In this document: positions 16,160-24,133 of the stretch, in pieces
Numbering within the stretch: the stretch's first letter is position 1
Layout of the letters: the number at the start of each line of letters is the position of its first letter
Assembly (NCBI GenBank): GCA_947492185.1
Contig: CANLMR010000001.1
Coordinates: 124,001-188,000 of the forward strand
Reading direction: 5' to 3'
Length of the DNA: 64,000 nt
DNA from: an uncultured Tenacibaculum sp.
GTDB lineage: Bacteria > Bacteroidota > Bacteroidia > Flavobacteriales > Flavobacteriaceae
Notes under the pieces: model-generated
What the model was told of the DNA's origin: nothing
Seen by the model: only the letters and a program-made list of their open reading frames with translations
Databases searched by the model: none
Made by a program: the position numbers and the translations under genes

Positions 16160-16233
16160 GGCCTCGTAGCATAACTGAATAGTGCACTTGATTACGGCTC
16201 AAGAGGTTGCAGGTTTGAATCCTGCCGAGGTCA
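16160..16233 (+). tRNA. tRNA-Arg(ACG)
   Basis: Complete 74-nt cloverleaf. Acceptor GGCCTCG (16160-16166) pairs CGAGGTC (16226-16232, one G-T), discriminator A16233; CCA is not encoded. D stem GCAT/GTGC. Anticodon stem CTTGA/TCAAG (16187-16191 / 16199-16203) with loop TTACGGC, anticodon ACG at 16194-16196, which is read as inosine after TadA editing. T stem GCAGG/CCTGC with loop TTTGAAT. Odd: D-loop reads AACTGAATA, so position 19 is A instead of G, and T-loop position 56 is T instead of C, a paired change of the G19-C56 tertiary contact. A terminator follows immediately. Confidence 0.95.
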
Positions 16234-16234
16234 C

Positions 16235-16268
16235 AAAGTCTTTATCATTTAATGGTAAAGACTTTTTT
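16235..16268. terminator. Terminator shared by tRNA-Arg and the TonB receptor operon
   Basis: Long stem AAAGTCTTTATCA/TGGTAAAGACTTT (one G-T pair) with a short loop and a T7 run; flanking A- and T-tracts make it usable by both strands. Confidence 0.85.
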
Positions 16269-18853
16269 TAATTAAAAAGAATCCTAAACATTATATTTGG
16301 TGTAAACCCAAGAGAAACAGTATCTGTTGTACCTAAAACAGCATTTGTATCTTGTCCTCCGGTTAAGAAAAAACTGCGTTGTAACTTGTTACTTCTATCA
16401 AAAATATTTAAGAAAGATACACCTAGTTTACCTTTCCATTTTTTATTTTTTGATATATTAAATTGGTAAGTTGAAGAAAAATCTAACCTTTGATAGCTCT
16501 CTAATCTTCTTTTATTAATATCTCCAAAGAAAAACTCTTGAGTACCATTGTTATCTCTCTCCAAAACTTCTGTAAATGGAATACCTGTTCTATATACCCA
16601 TCCTAAAGAAAAATCAAAATTTCCTATTTTATAATTATGAGACCATCTAAAACGATGCGTTATGTCATTATTCCCAGAAAAAGGATTTCCTTCATTAGTT
16701 CGTGGAAAAGTGAATTTATTCTCACCAAAACTATAACTTATCCATGAAGTATAATCATTAAAGCGTTTCTTCAACAATAAATTTATTCCTTTAGATGTAC
16801 TAGATCCATTTGCAATAATATTTGCATTAGTAGCTACACTTTGCCCTAGAGATGTTAGTCCATCTATTTTCTTATGATATACATTTGCATCTATCATCCA
16901 ATTATTCTTTTTAAAAACAAATCCACTTGAAAATTGATCAGACTTTAAAATTGGAATTTCATTTTTATTAGATAAACTCCATACATAATTTTCTAACCCA
17001 AAATCATTAGTCGAAAATTCTATAATTTGACTTATATTTTGCTGCTTTTTTTCATAAGAAAAATTCATCCAAAAGTTTGGAAAGACTTTAACTTGAGTGT
17101 ATACCCTTGGAGTAACAAAGAATACCTTTTCTAAAGAAAAATACGTATTTCTTAAACCAATACGTATGTTAACCTTGTCTTCGTTTTCGTATACATAATT
17201 ACCATATAAAGCGTAAATTGTGCTTGAACTAGCTTCTTCTATGTTATAATCACTTTCAGGAGAAAAAGAATATGTTCTCCCTAAGTTATATGTCACATCA
17301 TTATTAATCAACTCAAAACCATATCCTATTTGATGGTTCTTTCGAAATTGATTTTTGAGTTCAGTTTTAAAACTAAATTCTTTTATTGAGTTTTTCTTTA
17401 AAGAAGATTGTGAGAAAACTGGGTCTACATTTTGACCACCATTGAAAGAATAATTCAAATTATAATCAGAATAATATAATGTTGTTTCCTGTAATAATTT
17501 ATTATTCCATTTTTTTATCCAATTAGCTCCAAGTCCAACATTCTTAACATCTAATCTATCCGTCTGTAAAAAAGAACCATCACTTAAACCAAAGCGGTAA
17601 TCTAACTTATTACTCACAAATAATTGATGTAACATTAATTGATCACTCTCCCCAATATCGAATATCAATTTTGTATTAAAATCCTGAAAATAAAACCTAT
17701 TATTTTTATCAAAAACCTGATCTACATCATTTTTCTCATTTTGATCTATAATAGTATTTTGAAATACTTTTTTTGCTAAACTTTGAAAAGTTGAAGTTTC
17801 AATAAAATCCGAAAGAGAACGTCTTCCAGAAACCAAAATTGATGCTTTTTTTCCCAATGGCATTTTTAAGAAAGCATCTGCATGTGTAAGGTTTGATCCG
17901 AATCCTGCACTTGTTTTCTCAGCTACTTTAGAATTTGTTCTAATATCTACAACTCCAGAAACATGATTTCCATATTGAGCACCCACACCTTCACTTAACA
18001 CATTAACCTCTTCAATTATATAAGGGTTGAAAGCCGAAATCATACCAAAAAAATGAGCAGGGTTATAAATTCTTATTCCGTCAAACAATACCAGATTCTG
18101 ATCTGGTGTTCCGCCTCTAATATGTAGTCCTGAAGAAGTTTCATTCGGACTTAATACTCCAGGCAATAACTGTACACTCTGCAAAACATCAGGTTCAGTT
18201 AAACCTGGTAATATGTCTCTTTGCTGTGGTTTTATCACAATAGAGCCATCTTTGTTTTTTGTTATTCCGTTAACCAAATAGCTAGTGATTAAAACTTCAT
18301 CTAGTTCAGAAGAATATTCTTCTATTTCATAAGTTTTACAATTTTTAAAATTATTTGATGTAATTATTTTTTGAATTGTTTTGTATCCTGAATAAGATAT
18401 TGTTAATACATCATTCTTTTGAACTCCTTTTAATTCAAAATACCCATCAATATTAGAAATAACACCTAGGCTTTTATCTTTAACATATATACTTGCTCCT
18501 TCTATAGTTTTTTTAGAGAAAATATCTTTTATATAACCACATAAAATTCCTTGTGTAGGCTTTTTCTTTTCAAGAACTAATATGTATCTTTCAGTAACTT
18601 GTTTGAAAATCAAGCCGGTTTGTTTTTCAAAATTTATTAATAAATCGGATAATAAACTCTCGAAAGAAACATTAATAATTACTTTACTTTTAATTACGTC
18701 ATCAGAATAGGAGAATTTAATTTGATGAAGTTCTTCAAGCTTTTGCAGAACCTGTTTAAGAGGAATTACTTTTTCTGAAGTTTGCGAATAGATATTGTTT
18801 ACCATTAGCATGGTAAACAATAAACCAATCACATAAAGTTTTCTAAAACTCAT
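16268..18853 (-). CDS. TonB-dependent receptor with STN (signal-transducing) domain
   Basis: An 861-residue outer-membrane receptor. Order: signal peptide (about 1-24), STN domain (about 30-95: VLQKLEELHQIKFSYSDDVI), CarboxypepD-regulatory-like domain (about 103-185: GASIYVKDKSLGVISNIDGYFE), plug (about 205-310: LLPGVLSPNETSSGLHIRGG, QNLVLFDGIRIYNPAHFFG) and a long beta-barrel ending in IMFRILFN with the usual terminal aromatic. STN domains signal ligand occupancy to a FecR-type anti-sigma factor. Its ATG directly abuts the stop of the FecR gene, and an ECF sigma gene lies upstream, giving a complete surface-signalling operon. No SusD partner is present, so it is not a classic Sus glycan locus. 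Ligand unknown. Confidence 0.93.
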   Translation of the reverse strand: MSFRKLYVIGLLFTMLMVNNIYSQTSEKVIPLKQVLQKLEELHQIKFSYSDDVIKSKVIINVSFESLLSDLLINFEKQTGLIFKQVTERYILVLEKKKPTQGILCGYIKDIFSKKTIEGASIYVKDKSLGVISNIDGYFELKGVQKNDVLTISYSGYKTIQKIITSNNFKNCKTYEIEEYSSELDEVLITSYLVNGITKNKDGSIVIKPQQRDILPGLTEPDVLQSVQLLPGVLSPNETSSGLHIRGGTPDQNLVLFDGIRIYNPAHFFGMISAFNPYIIEEVNVLSEGVGAQYGNHVSGVVDIRTNSKVAEKTSAGFGSNLTHADAFLKMPLGKKASILVSGRRSLSDFIETSTFQSLAKKVFQNTIIDQNEKNDVDQVFDKNNRFYFQDFNTKLIFDIGESDQLMLHQLFVSNKLDYRFGLSDGSFLQTDRLDVKNVGLGANWIKKWNNKLLQETTLYYSDYNLNYSFNGGQNVDPVFSQSSLKKNSIKEFSFKTELKNQFRKNHQIGYGFELINNDVTYNLGRTYSFSPESDYNIEEASSSTIYALYGNYVYENEDKVNIRIGLRNTYFSLEKVFFVTPRVYTQVKVFPNFWMNFSYEKKQQNISQIIEFSTNDFGLENYVWSLSNKNEIPILKSDQFSSGFVFKKNNWMIDANVYHKKIDGLTSLGQSVATNANIIANGSSTSKGINLLLKKRFNDYTSWISYSFGENKFTFPRTNEGNPFSGNNDITHRFRWSHNYKIGNFDFSLGWVYRTGIPFTEVLERDNNGTQEFFFGDINKRRLESYQRLDFSSTYQFNISKNKKWKGKLGVSFLNIFDRSNKLQRSFFLTGGQDTNAVLGTTDTVSLGFTPNIMFRILFN

Positions 18854-19762
18854 TTATTCCTCAACGAGTGTAATTCTTTTTTTATCTACAACTGTAGCAT
18901 TTATTTTTAATGGTTTGAAAACTGTCTCTAAAGCAATACTTAAATTTTTATGAGTAAATGCTCCTGTAAATTTATGGTCAATATTTATTTTACCAGCATG
19001 TATCTCAATGCTGTATTGATTCTCAATTGCTTTAATAACATATTTCAAAGGGATACTTGTAAAAGAACTTTCACCATTTTTCCAACTTGGCCCTTCTTCA
19101 ACAAATTCCCATTCTTCAGAAGTACCATTTATGTTTCTATAAGCTTTCCCTCGGGTTAAAAATATCACTTTTTTTTGAGATGATACTTTAACCTTTCCTT
19201 CGTAACAACTAACTTCAATTAAATCTTTATCGGTAGTAACATTAAATTGCGTTCCTAAAACAGCTACATCACCACTTTCTGTGTCTACAACAAACTTACT
19301 TCCATTTTGAACTTTAAAAAACGCTTCTCCTGTAAGTGCTACTTTTCTATTCGCATTCCAGTTTTTTTCATTAAATACAATTTCTGATTTAGAATTTAAA
19401 ATAACTTCAGAACCATCCGGCAAATTCACTGCCATTTGCTCCCCAAAGTCAGTAGTGTAAGTAGTAGAGGAATTATAAAACTGGAAAAAACCAAAAACAA
19501 TAGCAATAGATGCTGCCACAGCTATAGAAATAGCTGAGTACAGCGATCTAACTTTTCCTTTTTTAGGTGTCTTAATTTGATTCTGAACTTTAGAAAATAA
19601 TGCCTTTTTATTATAATCAGGTATAACTAACTCTTGAGATTTAGTCGCTATTCTTTTATACAATAGATAATCCTGATGATTTTTAAATTCATCAAGTTCA
19701 GGTTTACTCAATTCGTTATTTAACCATCGAGCCAAAAAAGTATCATCGTATTCTTTCTTCAT
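18854..19762 (-). CDS. FecR family anti-sigma factor
   Basis: A 302-residue single-pass inner-membrane regulator. The N-terminal cytoplasmic part (about 1-70, LARWLNNELSKPELDEF) binds the sigma factor; one membrane helix follows (about 77-97, SAISIAVAASIAIVFGFF); the periplasmic FecR domain carries YTTDFGEQMAVNLPDGSEVI, NSKSEIVFNEKNW and FFKVQNGSKFVVDT; the C-terminal DUF4974-like STN-binding part ends the protein (SIPLKYVIKAIENQYSIEI). It holds the sigma factor inactive until the receptor signals. Start ATG 19762; 55 nt after the sigma gene and with no gap before the receptor. Confidence 0.95.
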   Translation of the reverse strand: MKKEYDDTFLARWLNNELSKPELDEFKNHQDYLLYKRIATKSQELVIPDYNKKALFSKVQNQIKTPKKGKVRSLYSAISIAVAASIAIVFGFFQFYNSSTTYTTDFGEQMAVNLPDGSEVILNSKSEIVFNEKNWNANRKVALTGEAFFKVQNGSKFVVDTESGDVAVLGTQFNVTTDKDLIEVSCYEGKVKVSSQKKVIFLTRGKAYRNINGTSEEWEFVEEGPSWKNGESSFTSIPLKYVIKAIENQYSIEIHAGKINIDHKFTGAFTHKNLSIALETVFKPLKINATVVDKKRITLVEE

Positions 19763-19817
19763 GATTAAGCTTTATACTTTTTACTTAAAAAACAGTTTAC
19801 TAAAAAATTACCCTACC

Positions 19818-20327
19818 TTATAGTAGTTCTATTTTTTCTCTTAGCTTTTTTAGAGCCAAAGACATTCTTTTTTCAACTGCTTTTACAGATATTCCTACTA
19901 TTTCAGAAATTTCAACGTAGGTTTTTTTGTCAATTCTGTTCAACAAGAATACTTCTCGCTGTTTTTCAGATAAATCAGCAATGGCTTTTTGCAATTTCTC
20001 CATAAATTCTTTCTCCTCTAAAATAAACTCGGGAGTTTCCTTTGTATACTGTTTTGTGGTTTGTTTTTGATGTTTTAATATTACTTTTTTATGAGCAACT
20101 ACATTCAAAAACAAATTACTAGCAACAGTAAAGAGAAAAGATTTTGCCTTTGAAACCATAACTTTAGCACAACTACTCCAAAGCTTTACAAAACTTTCTT
20201 GTACTAAATCTTCTGCAAGATGCATATCTCCGCATTTGTAGTACATATAATTTCTAAGCGCCTCAGAATGATTATCAAAAATTTCTGCAAACACTTTAGG
20301 TTTACATATTGATTCTTCATGCTTCAT
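19818..20327 (-). CDS. ECF-type RNA polymerase sigma-70 factor
   Basis: A 169-residue ECF sigma factor. Region 2: FAEIFDNHSEALRNYMYYKC, then HLAEDLVQESFVKLWSSCAK and KSFLFTVASNLFLNVVAHKK; region 4: LQKAIADLSEKQREVFLLNR, then YVEISEIVGISVKAVEKRMS. The frame extends to TTG 20336, but a perfect minus-strand TAAGTTTG at 20341-20334 would overlap that codon, so ATG 20327 (MKHEES) is chosen, 6 nt after the -7 element. It heads the sigma/FecR/receptor operon and should activate that operon or partners elsewhere. Confidence 0.94.
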   Translation of the reverse strand: MKHEESICKPKVFAEIFDNHSEALRNYMYYKCGDMHLAEDLVQESFVKLWSSCAKVMVSKAKSFLFTVASNLFLNVVAHKKVILKHQKQTTKQYTKETPEFILEEKEFMEKLQKAIADLSEKQREVFLLNRIDKKTYVEISEIVGISVKAVEKRMSLALKKLREKIELL

Positions 20328-20333
20328 AGAAAG

Positions 20334-20341
20334 CAAACTTA
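20334..20341 (-). promoter_or_regulatory. -7 promoter element (TAAGTTTG) of the sigma factor operon
   Basis: Perfect TAnnTTTG on the minus strand, 6 nt upstream of the chosen ATG; implies a leaderless or nearly leaderless mRNA. Confidence 0.5.
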
Positions 20342-20487
20342 ATTTTTTTTTATTAAAAAGTAGGGTATTTTTCAGGAAGTCTGTTTCATAGCCATATAAA
20401 GCGAGATAAATACCTTCTGAAAATCTAAAAACCTCAGTAATTTATTTAATCACATTAATACATTCGCTTTATGTGTAAAATAATCCT

Positions 20488-20537
20488 AACCTAAGAAGCT
20501 ACCCCTCATACGCAACTCATCAGCTTCTTAGGTTTTT
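20488..20537 (+). terminator. Terminator-like hairpin directly upstream of the 20551 gene
   Basis: Perfect 13-bp stem AACCTAAGAAGCT (20488-20500) / AGCTTCTTAGGTT (20522-20534) with a 21-nt loop, then T-run to 20537. It ends 13 nt before the next start codon. A 7-codon frame (20471-20494, MCKIILT) runs into the 5' arm. It could end a small RNA or attenuate the downstream gene. Confidence 0.6.
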
Positions 20538-20550
20538 CCAAACTATAAAA

Positions 20551-20961
20551 ATGAAAAAAGAAGTATTCATTTTTCTTAGCCTTCTATCATTCTTAAGTTG
20601 TCAAAGCAACTTGAAAGTACTTAGCGCGAAAAGAAAAACAATATATCCGGATATAACTACACAAAAACCCTATGTGAAATTTATAATAAAAATCGAAGCA
20701 TCAAAAGAAATTATAATAGATAGTGCTACTATAGTGGATAATAACAAATGCTTTAAACTAAATCGAATTCATACTATTGTAGAAAAATCTAGAATTCAAA
20801 AAAAACATACTATCGAATTAGTTTTCAAAGGAAATGAAAATATAACTAATAGTTGTTTACTTTCAAAAAATGGATTGCTCACACTTTTCTATACAGCTTC
20901 AAACTACCCAAAAAAATTAGAAATCTCATCTTTCACACACCAAAAAGAAACAAGAAGATAA
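20551..20961 (+). CDS. Hypothetical lipoprotein, 136 aa
   Basis: No family recognised. A lipoprotein signal (FIFLSLLSFLSC, Cys about residue 17) suggests an envelope location. The mature part looks beta-rich (YVKFIIKIEASKEIIIDSA, KKHTIELVFKGNENI) with two cysteines (about residues 66 and 110) that could pair. It is divergent from the sigma/FecR/receptor operon and preceded by a terminator-like hairpin only 13 nt from the start codon, so expression may depend on read-through. A link with the neighbouring receptor system is only positional. Confidence 0.55.
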   Translation: MKKEVFIFLSLLSFLSCQSNLKVLSAKRKTIYPDITTQKPYVKFIIKIEASKEIIIDSATIVDNNKCFKLNRIHTIVEKSRIQKKHTIELVFKGNENITNSCLLSKNGLLTLFYTASNYPKKLEISSFTHQKETRR

Positions 20962-21104
20962 ATGAATTACTATTTAACAAATTATCATTAAATAAAAAAA
21001 ACACTTAAAACTATAATTTATAATAATTTCTTCATGTTTAAGTTATTATTAAAATAACGATTGTATATTTTTTTAAGTTTTTATTAACTTTTACAATAAT
21101 ATAC

Positions 21105-21112
21105 TATCTTTG
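21105..21112 (+). promoter_or_regulatory. -7 promoter element (TATCTTTG)
   Basis: Perfect TAnnTTTG match upstream of the coiled-coil gene; implies a leader of about 115 nt that contains two palindromes. Confidence 0.5.
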
Positions 21113-21125
21113 GAAACTGGTTTTT

Positions 21126-21165
21126 TTGAATTAATTCAATTAATTGTAACTTAGTTACTAAGTTA
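21126..21165 (+). promoter_or_regulatory. Two palindromes in the leader of the 21234 gene
   Basis: TTGAATTAATTCAA (21126-21139, perfect) and TAACTTAGT-T-ACTAAGTTA (21147-21165, perfect arms of 9). They follow the -7 element, so could be operators or RNA hairpins. Confidence 0.45.
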
Positions 21166-21233
21166 ATCCCCCTTACTGGACAAAATGTCTTAGTTAATAA
21201 TACATAAAAGTTAAACCCCAACATTAGCAATAA

Positions 21234-22139
21234 ATGAGTTCTAAAATTACCATTAAACCTAGCGGTTTTAAGTACCTAATTGCGGCGCTGGTCATATTAT
21301 TGATTGTTTACTCTTTTAAGCTTAATAGTGATTATCAAAAGCTTGAAGATGCTTTTTCTGAACAAAAAATAGAACTTCAAGCCGAACTTGACGAAATCAT
21401 TGAAGATTATAAAAACGTAAATGTTAAGAATAAGGACTTGTCTCAAAGACTGGTTAAGGAAATTAATAAAATTATACTTCTTAGAGATTCAATTAAGAAC
21501 CTGGAAAAATCAAACTATAATTTAATTGTTAAGTACTCTAGAAAAATAGTTAAATTAGAAAGAGAGAATAGACGATTATTTATCCAAGTAGATTCTTTAA
21601 ACAAGCAAAATTATGAATTGCTTCAAGAAAATATTGTTGTAAAACAACAATTGAATGAAAATACTGCTTCTAATAAAAACCTGATGCGTAAAAATATTTC
21701 GCTTCAAAAAAGGCAAGCACAGCTTAAAGCTAAAGTTGATTTTGCAGGTATTATTAAGGTTAGTAATATTATTGCAGAAGCCATGAAAGAAAGAAGCAGT
21801 GGAAAACTTACATCTACTTCTAGATCTAGAAGAACTGATGCATTTAGAATAAAGTTTGATTTATTGGCTAACCCTGTAACTACAGCTGGGAAGAAAGAAA
21901 TTTTGATTCAAATTTTAGATGAAGAGAAAAAAGTAGTAGCTTCAAAAGGGAATAAGAAAGTTAAAGATGGTTCTAATGTTTTCTTTAGTGATAACATGTT
22001 TGCCAACTATGACAACAACAGATTAGGAGTTGTTTCATTGATTCTTGTAAATAGAGATGACATTAAAAAAGGAACTTACACAATAAATGCTTATGTAGAT
22101 GGAATATTTTCCGCAAAAACACAAGTTAAACTGAGATAA
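21234..22139 (+). CDS. Membrane-anchored coiled-coil protein
   Basis: A 301-residue protein. One N-terminal membrane helix (about 14-28, YLIAALVILLIVYSF) is followed by a long coiled coil (about 32-165) rich in Leu, Lys, Glu and Asn, including KLERENRRLFIQVDSLNK. The C-terminal ~110 residues look like a beta-sandwich (FRIKFDLLANPVTTAGKKEI, GVVSLILVNRDDIKKGTYTI). Topology suggests anchoring in the inner membrane with the coil and beta domain in the periplasm. I recall relatives in Flavobacteriaceae annotated only as hypothetical or loosely 'chromosome partitioning'; no function is claimed. Long structured leader upstream, strong terminator downstream. Confidence 0.7.
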   Translation: MSSKITIKPSGFKYLIAALVILLIVYSFKLNSDYQKLEDAFSEQKIELQAELDEIIEDYKNVNVKNKDLSQRLVKEINKIILLRDSIKNLEKSNYNLIVKYSRKIVKLERENRRLFIQVDSLNKQNYELLQENIVVKQQLNENTASNKNLMRKNISLQKRQAQLKAKVDFAGIIKVSNIIAEAMKERSSGKLTSTSRSRRTDAFRIKFDLLANPVTTAGKKEILIQILDEEKKVVASKGNKKVKDGSNVFFSDNMFANYDNNRLGVVSLILVNRDDIKKGTYTINAYVDGIFSAKTQVKLR

Positions 22140-22161
22140 GATTCGTAAAATATACATTAAT

Positions 22162-22194
22162 AAAAAGTGAAGAATGTAATTTCTTCACTTTTTT
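22162..22194 (+). terminator. Terminator of the coiled-coil gene
   Basis: Perfect 13-bp stem AAAAAGTGAAGAA/TTCTTCACTTTTT with a 6-nt loop and a T-run, 23 nt after the stop codon. Confidence 0.9.
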
Positions 22195-22227
22195 GTTTTT
22201 AGACTATTATAAATTCAAACCATATCA

Positions 22228-22235
22228 TATTTTTG
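22228..22235 (+). promoter_or_regulatory. -7 promoter element (TATTTTTG) of glyS
   Basis: Perfect TAnnTTTG match 7 nt before the glyS ATG; suggests a very short or absent 5' leader. No convincing -33 element. Confidence 0.5.
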
Positions 22236-22242
22236 CAGTATT

Positions 22243-23784
22243 ATGGCAAAACAAGAAGATCAATTTAAAAAGGTTATTTCACACGCTAAAGAATACGGTT
22301 ATATTTTTCAATCTTCTGAAATATATGACGGGCTTAGTGCTGTTTATGATTATGCTCAAAATGGAGTTGAGCTAAAAAAGAATATTAGAGATTATTGGTG
22401 GAAAGCAATGGTCCAAATGAACGAAAATATCGTAGGTATTGATGCTTCCATTTTAATGCATCCAACAACTTGGAAAGCTTCTGGACATGTAGATGCTTTC
22501 AATGATCCTTTAATAGATAATAAAGATTCTAAAAAAAGATATAGAGCAGATGTTTTAGTTGAAGATTACTGCGCTAAAATTGAAGCTAAAATTGATAAAG
22601 AAGTTAAAAAAGCCGCTAAACGATTTGGAGATGCTTTTAATAAAGAAGAGTTTATTTCTACTAATGGTAGGGTCTTAGGTTACCAAGAAAAAATAAATAC
22701 TATTTTATCTAGATTAGCTAAATCACTAGAAAATGAAGATTTAGCTGATGTAAAAGCATTAATTGAAGAATTAGAGATTGCTGATCCAATGACTGGTTCT
22801 AAAAATTGGACAGATGTTAAACAATTTAATTTAATGTTTGGAACCCAGTTAGGTGCTTCTGCAGATAGTTCAATGAAAGTATACTTACGTCCTGAAACTG
22901 CTCAAGGTATTTTTGTAAACTTTTTAAATGTTCAAAAAACAGGGAGAATGAAAATTCCTTTTGGAATTGCTCAAACTGGTAAAGCTTTTAGAAATGAGAT
23001 AGTAGCTAGGCAATTCATTTTCAGAATGCGTGAGTTCGAACAGATGGAAATGCAATTTTTTATTAAACCAGGAACTCAAAAAGAGTGGTATAAACATTGG
23101 AAAGAAGCTCGTTTAAAATGGCATTTATCTTTAGGTTTAGGTGCAGATAATTATCGCTTTCACGATCATGAGAAATTAGCACATTATGCTGATGCGGCGG
23201 CTGATATTGAATTCAAGTTCCCGTTTGGTTTTAAAGAATTAGAAGGAATTCACTCTCGAACAGATTTTGATCTTAAAGCTCACGAAGAATTTTCAGGAAA
23301 GAAATTACAGTATTTCGATCATGAAGAAAATAAAAGCTACGTACCTTATGTGTTGGAAACCTCTATTGGTTTAGACCGTATGTTCTTAGCCGTATTCTCT
23401 AACTCTTTGAAAGAAGAAGAACTAGAAAATGGAACTTCTAGAACTGTTTTAAAGTTACCAGCTGTGCTTGCACCAACTAAAGCTGCTGTTTTACCTTTAG
23501 TTAAAAAAGATGGTCTTCCAGAAATTGCTCGCAAAATTATTGATGATTTAAAATGGGATTTCAACGTGGCGTATGATGAAAAAGATGCTGTTGGTAGACG
23601 ATATAGAAGACAAGATGCTGCAGGAACACCTTTTTGTATTACAGTAGATCATGATACTTTAGAAGATAACACTGTTACTATTCGTCATAGAGATACCATG
23701 GAGCAGAAACGTGTAAAAATAGATGATTTAAGAGCTATAATCAAAGAAGAGGTTGATATGCGTTCTTGGTTAATGAAAATGTAA
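22243..23784 (+). CDS. glyS: Glycine--tRNA ligase (alpha2 type)
   Basis: Charges tRNA-Gly with glycine. The 513-residue class II enzyme is the single-chain dimeric form (not the alpha/beta tetramer). Visible: N-terminal FQSSEIYDGLSAVYDYAQNG, the WWKAMVQ segment, motif 2 region RPETAQGIFVNFLN and GKAFRNEI, FRMREFEQMEMQFF, motif 3 SIGLDRMFLAVFS, and the C-terminal anticodon-binding domain (LAPTKAAVLPLVKKDGLPEI to the end). ATG 22243 gives the family start. The -7 element is only 7 nt upstream, so translation may start on a leaderless message. Confidence 0.97.
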   Translation: MAKQEDQFKKVISHAKEYGYIFQSSEIYDGLSAVYDYAQNGVELKKNIRDYWWKAMVQMNENIVGIDASILMHPTTWKASGHVDAFNDPLIDNKDSKKRYRADVLVEDYCAKIEAKIDKEVKKAAKRFGDAFNKEEFISTNGRVLGYQEKINTILSRLAKSLENEDLADVKALIEELEIADPMTGSKNWTDVKQFNLMFGTQLGASADSSMKVYLRPETAQGIFVNFLNVQKTGRMKIPFGIAQTGKAFRNEIVARQFIFRMREFEQMEMQFFIKPGTQKEWYKHWKEARLKWHLSLGLGADNYRFHDHEKLAHYADAAADIEFKFPFGFKELEGIHSRTDFDLKAHEEFSGKKLQYFDHEENKSYVPYVLETSIGLDRMFLAVFSNSLKEEELENGTSRTVLKLPAVLAPTKAAVLPLVKKDGLPEIARKIIDDLKWDFNVAYDEKDAVGRRYRRQDAAGTPFCITVDHDTLEDNTVTIRHRDTMEQKRVKIDDLRAIIKEEVDMRSWLMKM

Positions 23785-23808
23785 GAAATATCATTTAAAT
23801 AAACTTAT

Positions 23809-23844
23809 AAATCCTGTTAGTAACCTATTAACAGGATTTTTATT
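23809..23844 (+). terminator. Terminator of glyS
   Basis: Stem AAATCCTGTTA/TAACAGGATTT followed by TTATTTTT. The -7 element of the next gene (23841-23848) overlaps its T-tract. Confidence 0.85.
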
Positions 23845-23848
23845 TTTG
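23841..23848 (+). promoter_or_regulatory. -7 promoter element (TATTTTTG)
   Basis: Perfect TAnnTTTG, 18 nt before the small membrane protein gene; built into the tail of the glyS terminator. Confidence 0.45.
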
Positions 23849-23866
23849 TAACAAATAATACAACTA

Positions 23867-24082
23867 ATGAAAACATTACTAAAAATATTATTTATCATCT
23901 TTCTTGTGTGGATGATTACCGGAATATACCTTTTGAATACGCAACACGAAAAAGCTCAAATTGTAATGGGACTTGGAGTGTTATACATGTCATTTATACT
24001 AATGCCTATTTTTATTTATCACAGATACAAGGATGGCAAGTATAAAAAATATATTATTGAAAACGATAAGGATAAAAAATAA
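23867..24082 (+). CDS. Small membrane protein, 71 aa
   Basis: No family recognised. Two membrane helices: about residues 5-24 (LLKILFIIFLVWMITGIYLL) and 33-51 (IVMGLGVLYMSFILMPIFI), followed by a strongly basic tail (HRYKDGKYKKYIIENDKDKK). Basic residues after the second helix place both termini in the cytoplasm. Own promoter element and own terminator, so an independent unit. Confidence 0.6.
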   Translation: MKTLLKILFIIFLVWMITGIYLLNTQHEKAQIVMGLGVLYMSFILMPIFIYHRYKDGKYKKYIIENDKDKK

Positions 24083-24112
24083 AAAGGTTGGGAAATAAAT
24101 CCCAACCTTTTT
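24081..24112. terminator. Bidirectional terminator
   Basis: Perfect 13-bp stem AAAAAGGTTGGGA/TCCCAACCTTTTT with loop AATAAA, between the small membrane protein and the convergent GDSL lipoprotein. Confidence 0.92.
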
Positions 24113-24133
24113 ACATTATGATTTTTTTGCTTT

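Noticed and set aside
22140..22242. T-box or riboswitch ahead of glyS
   Set aside because: The space is filled by the upstream terminator and a promoter element ending 7 nt before the ATG, leaving no room for a leader RNA.
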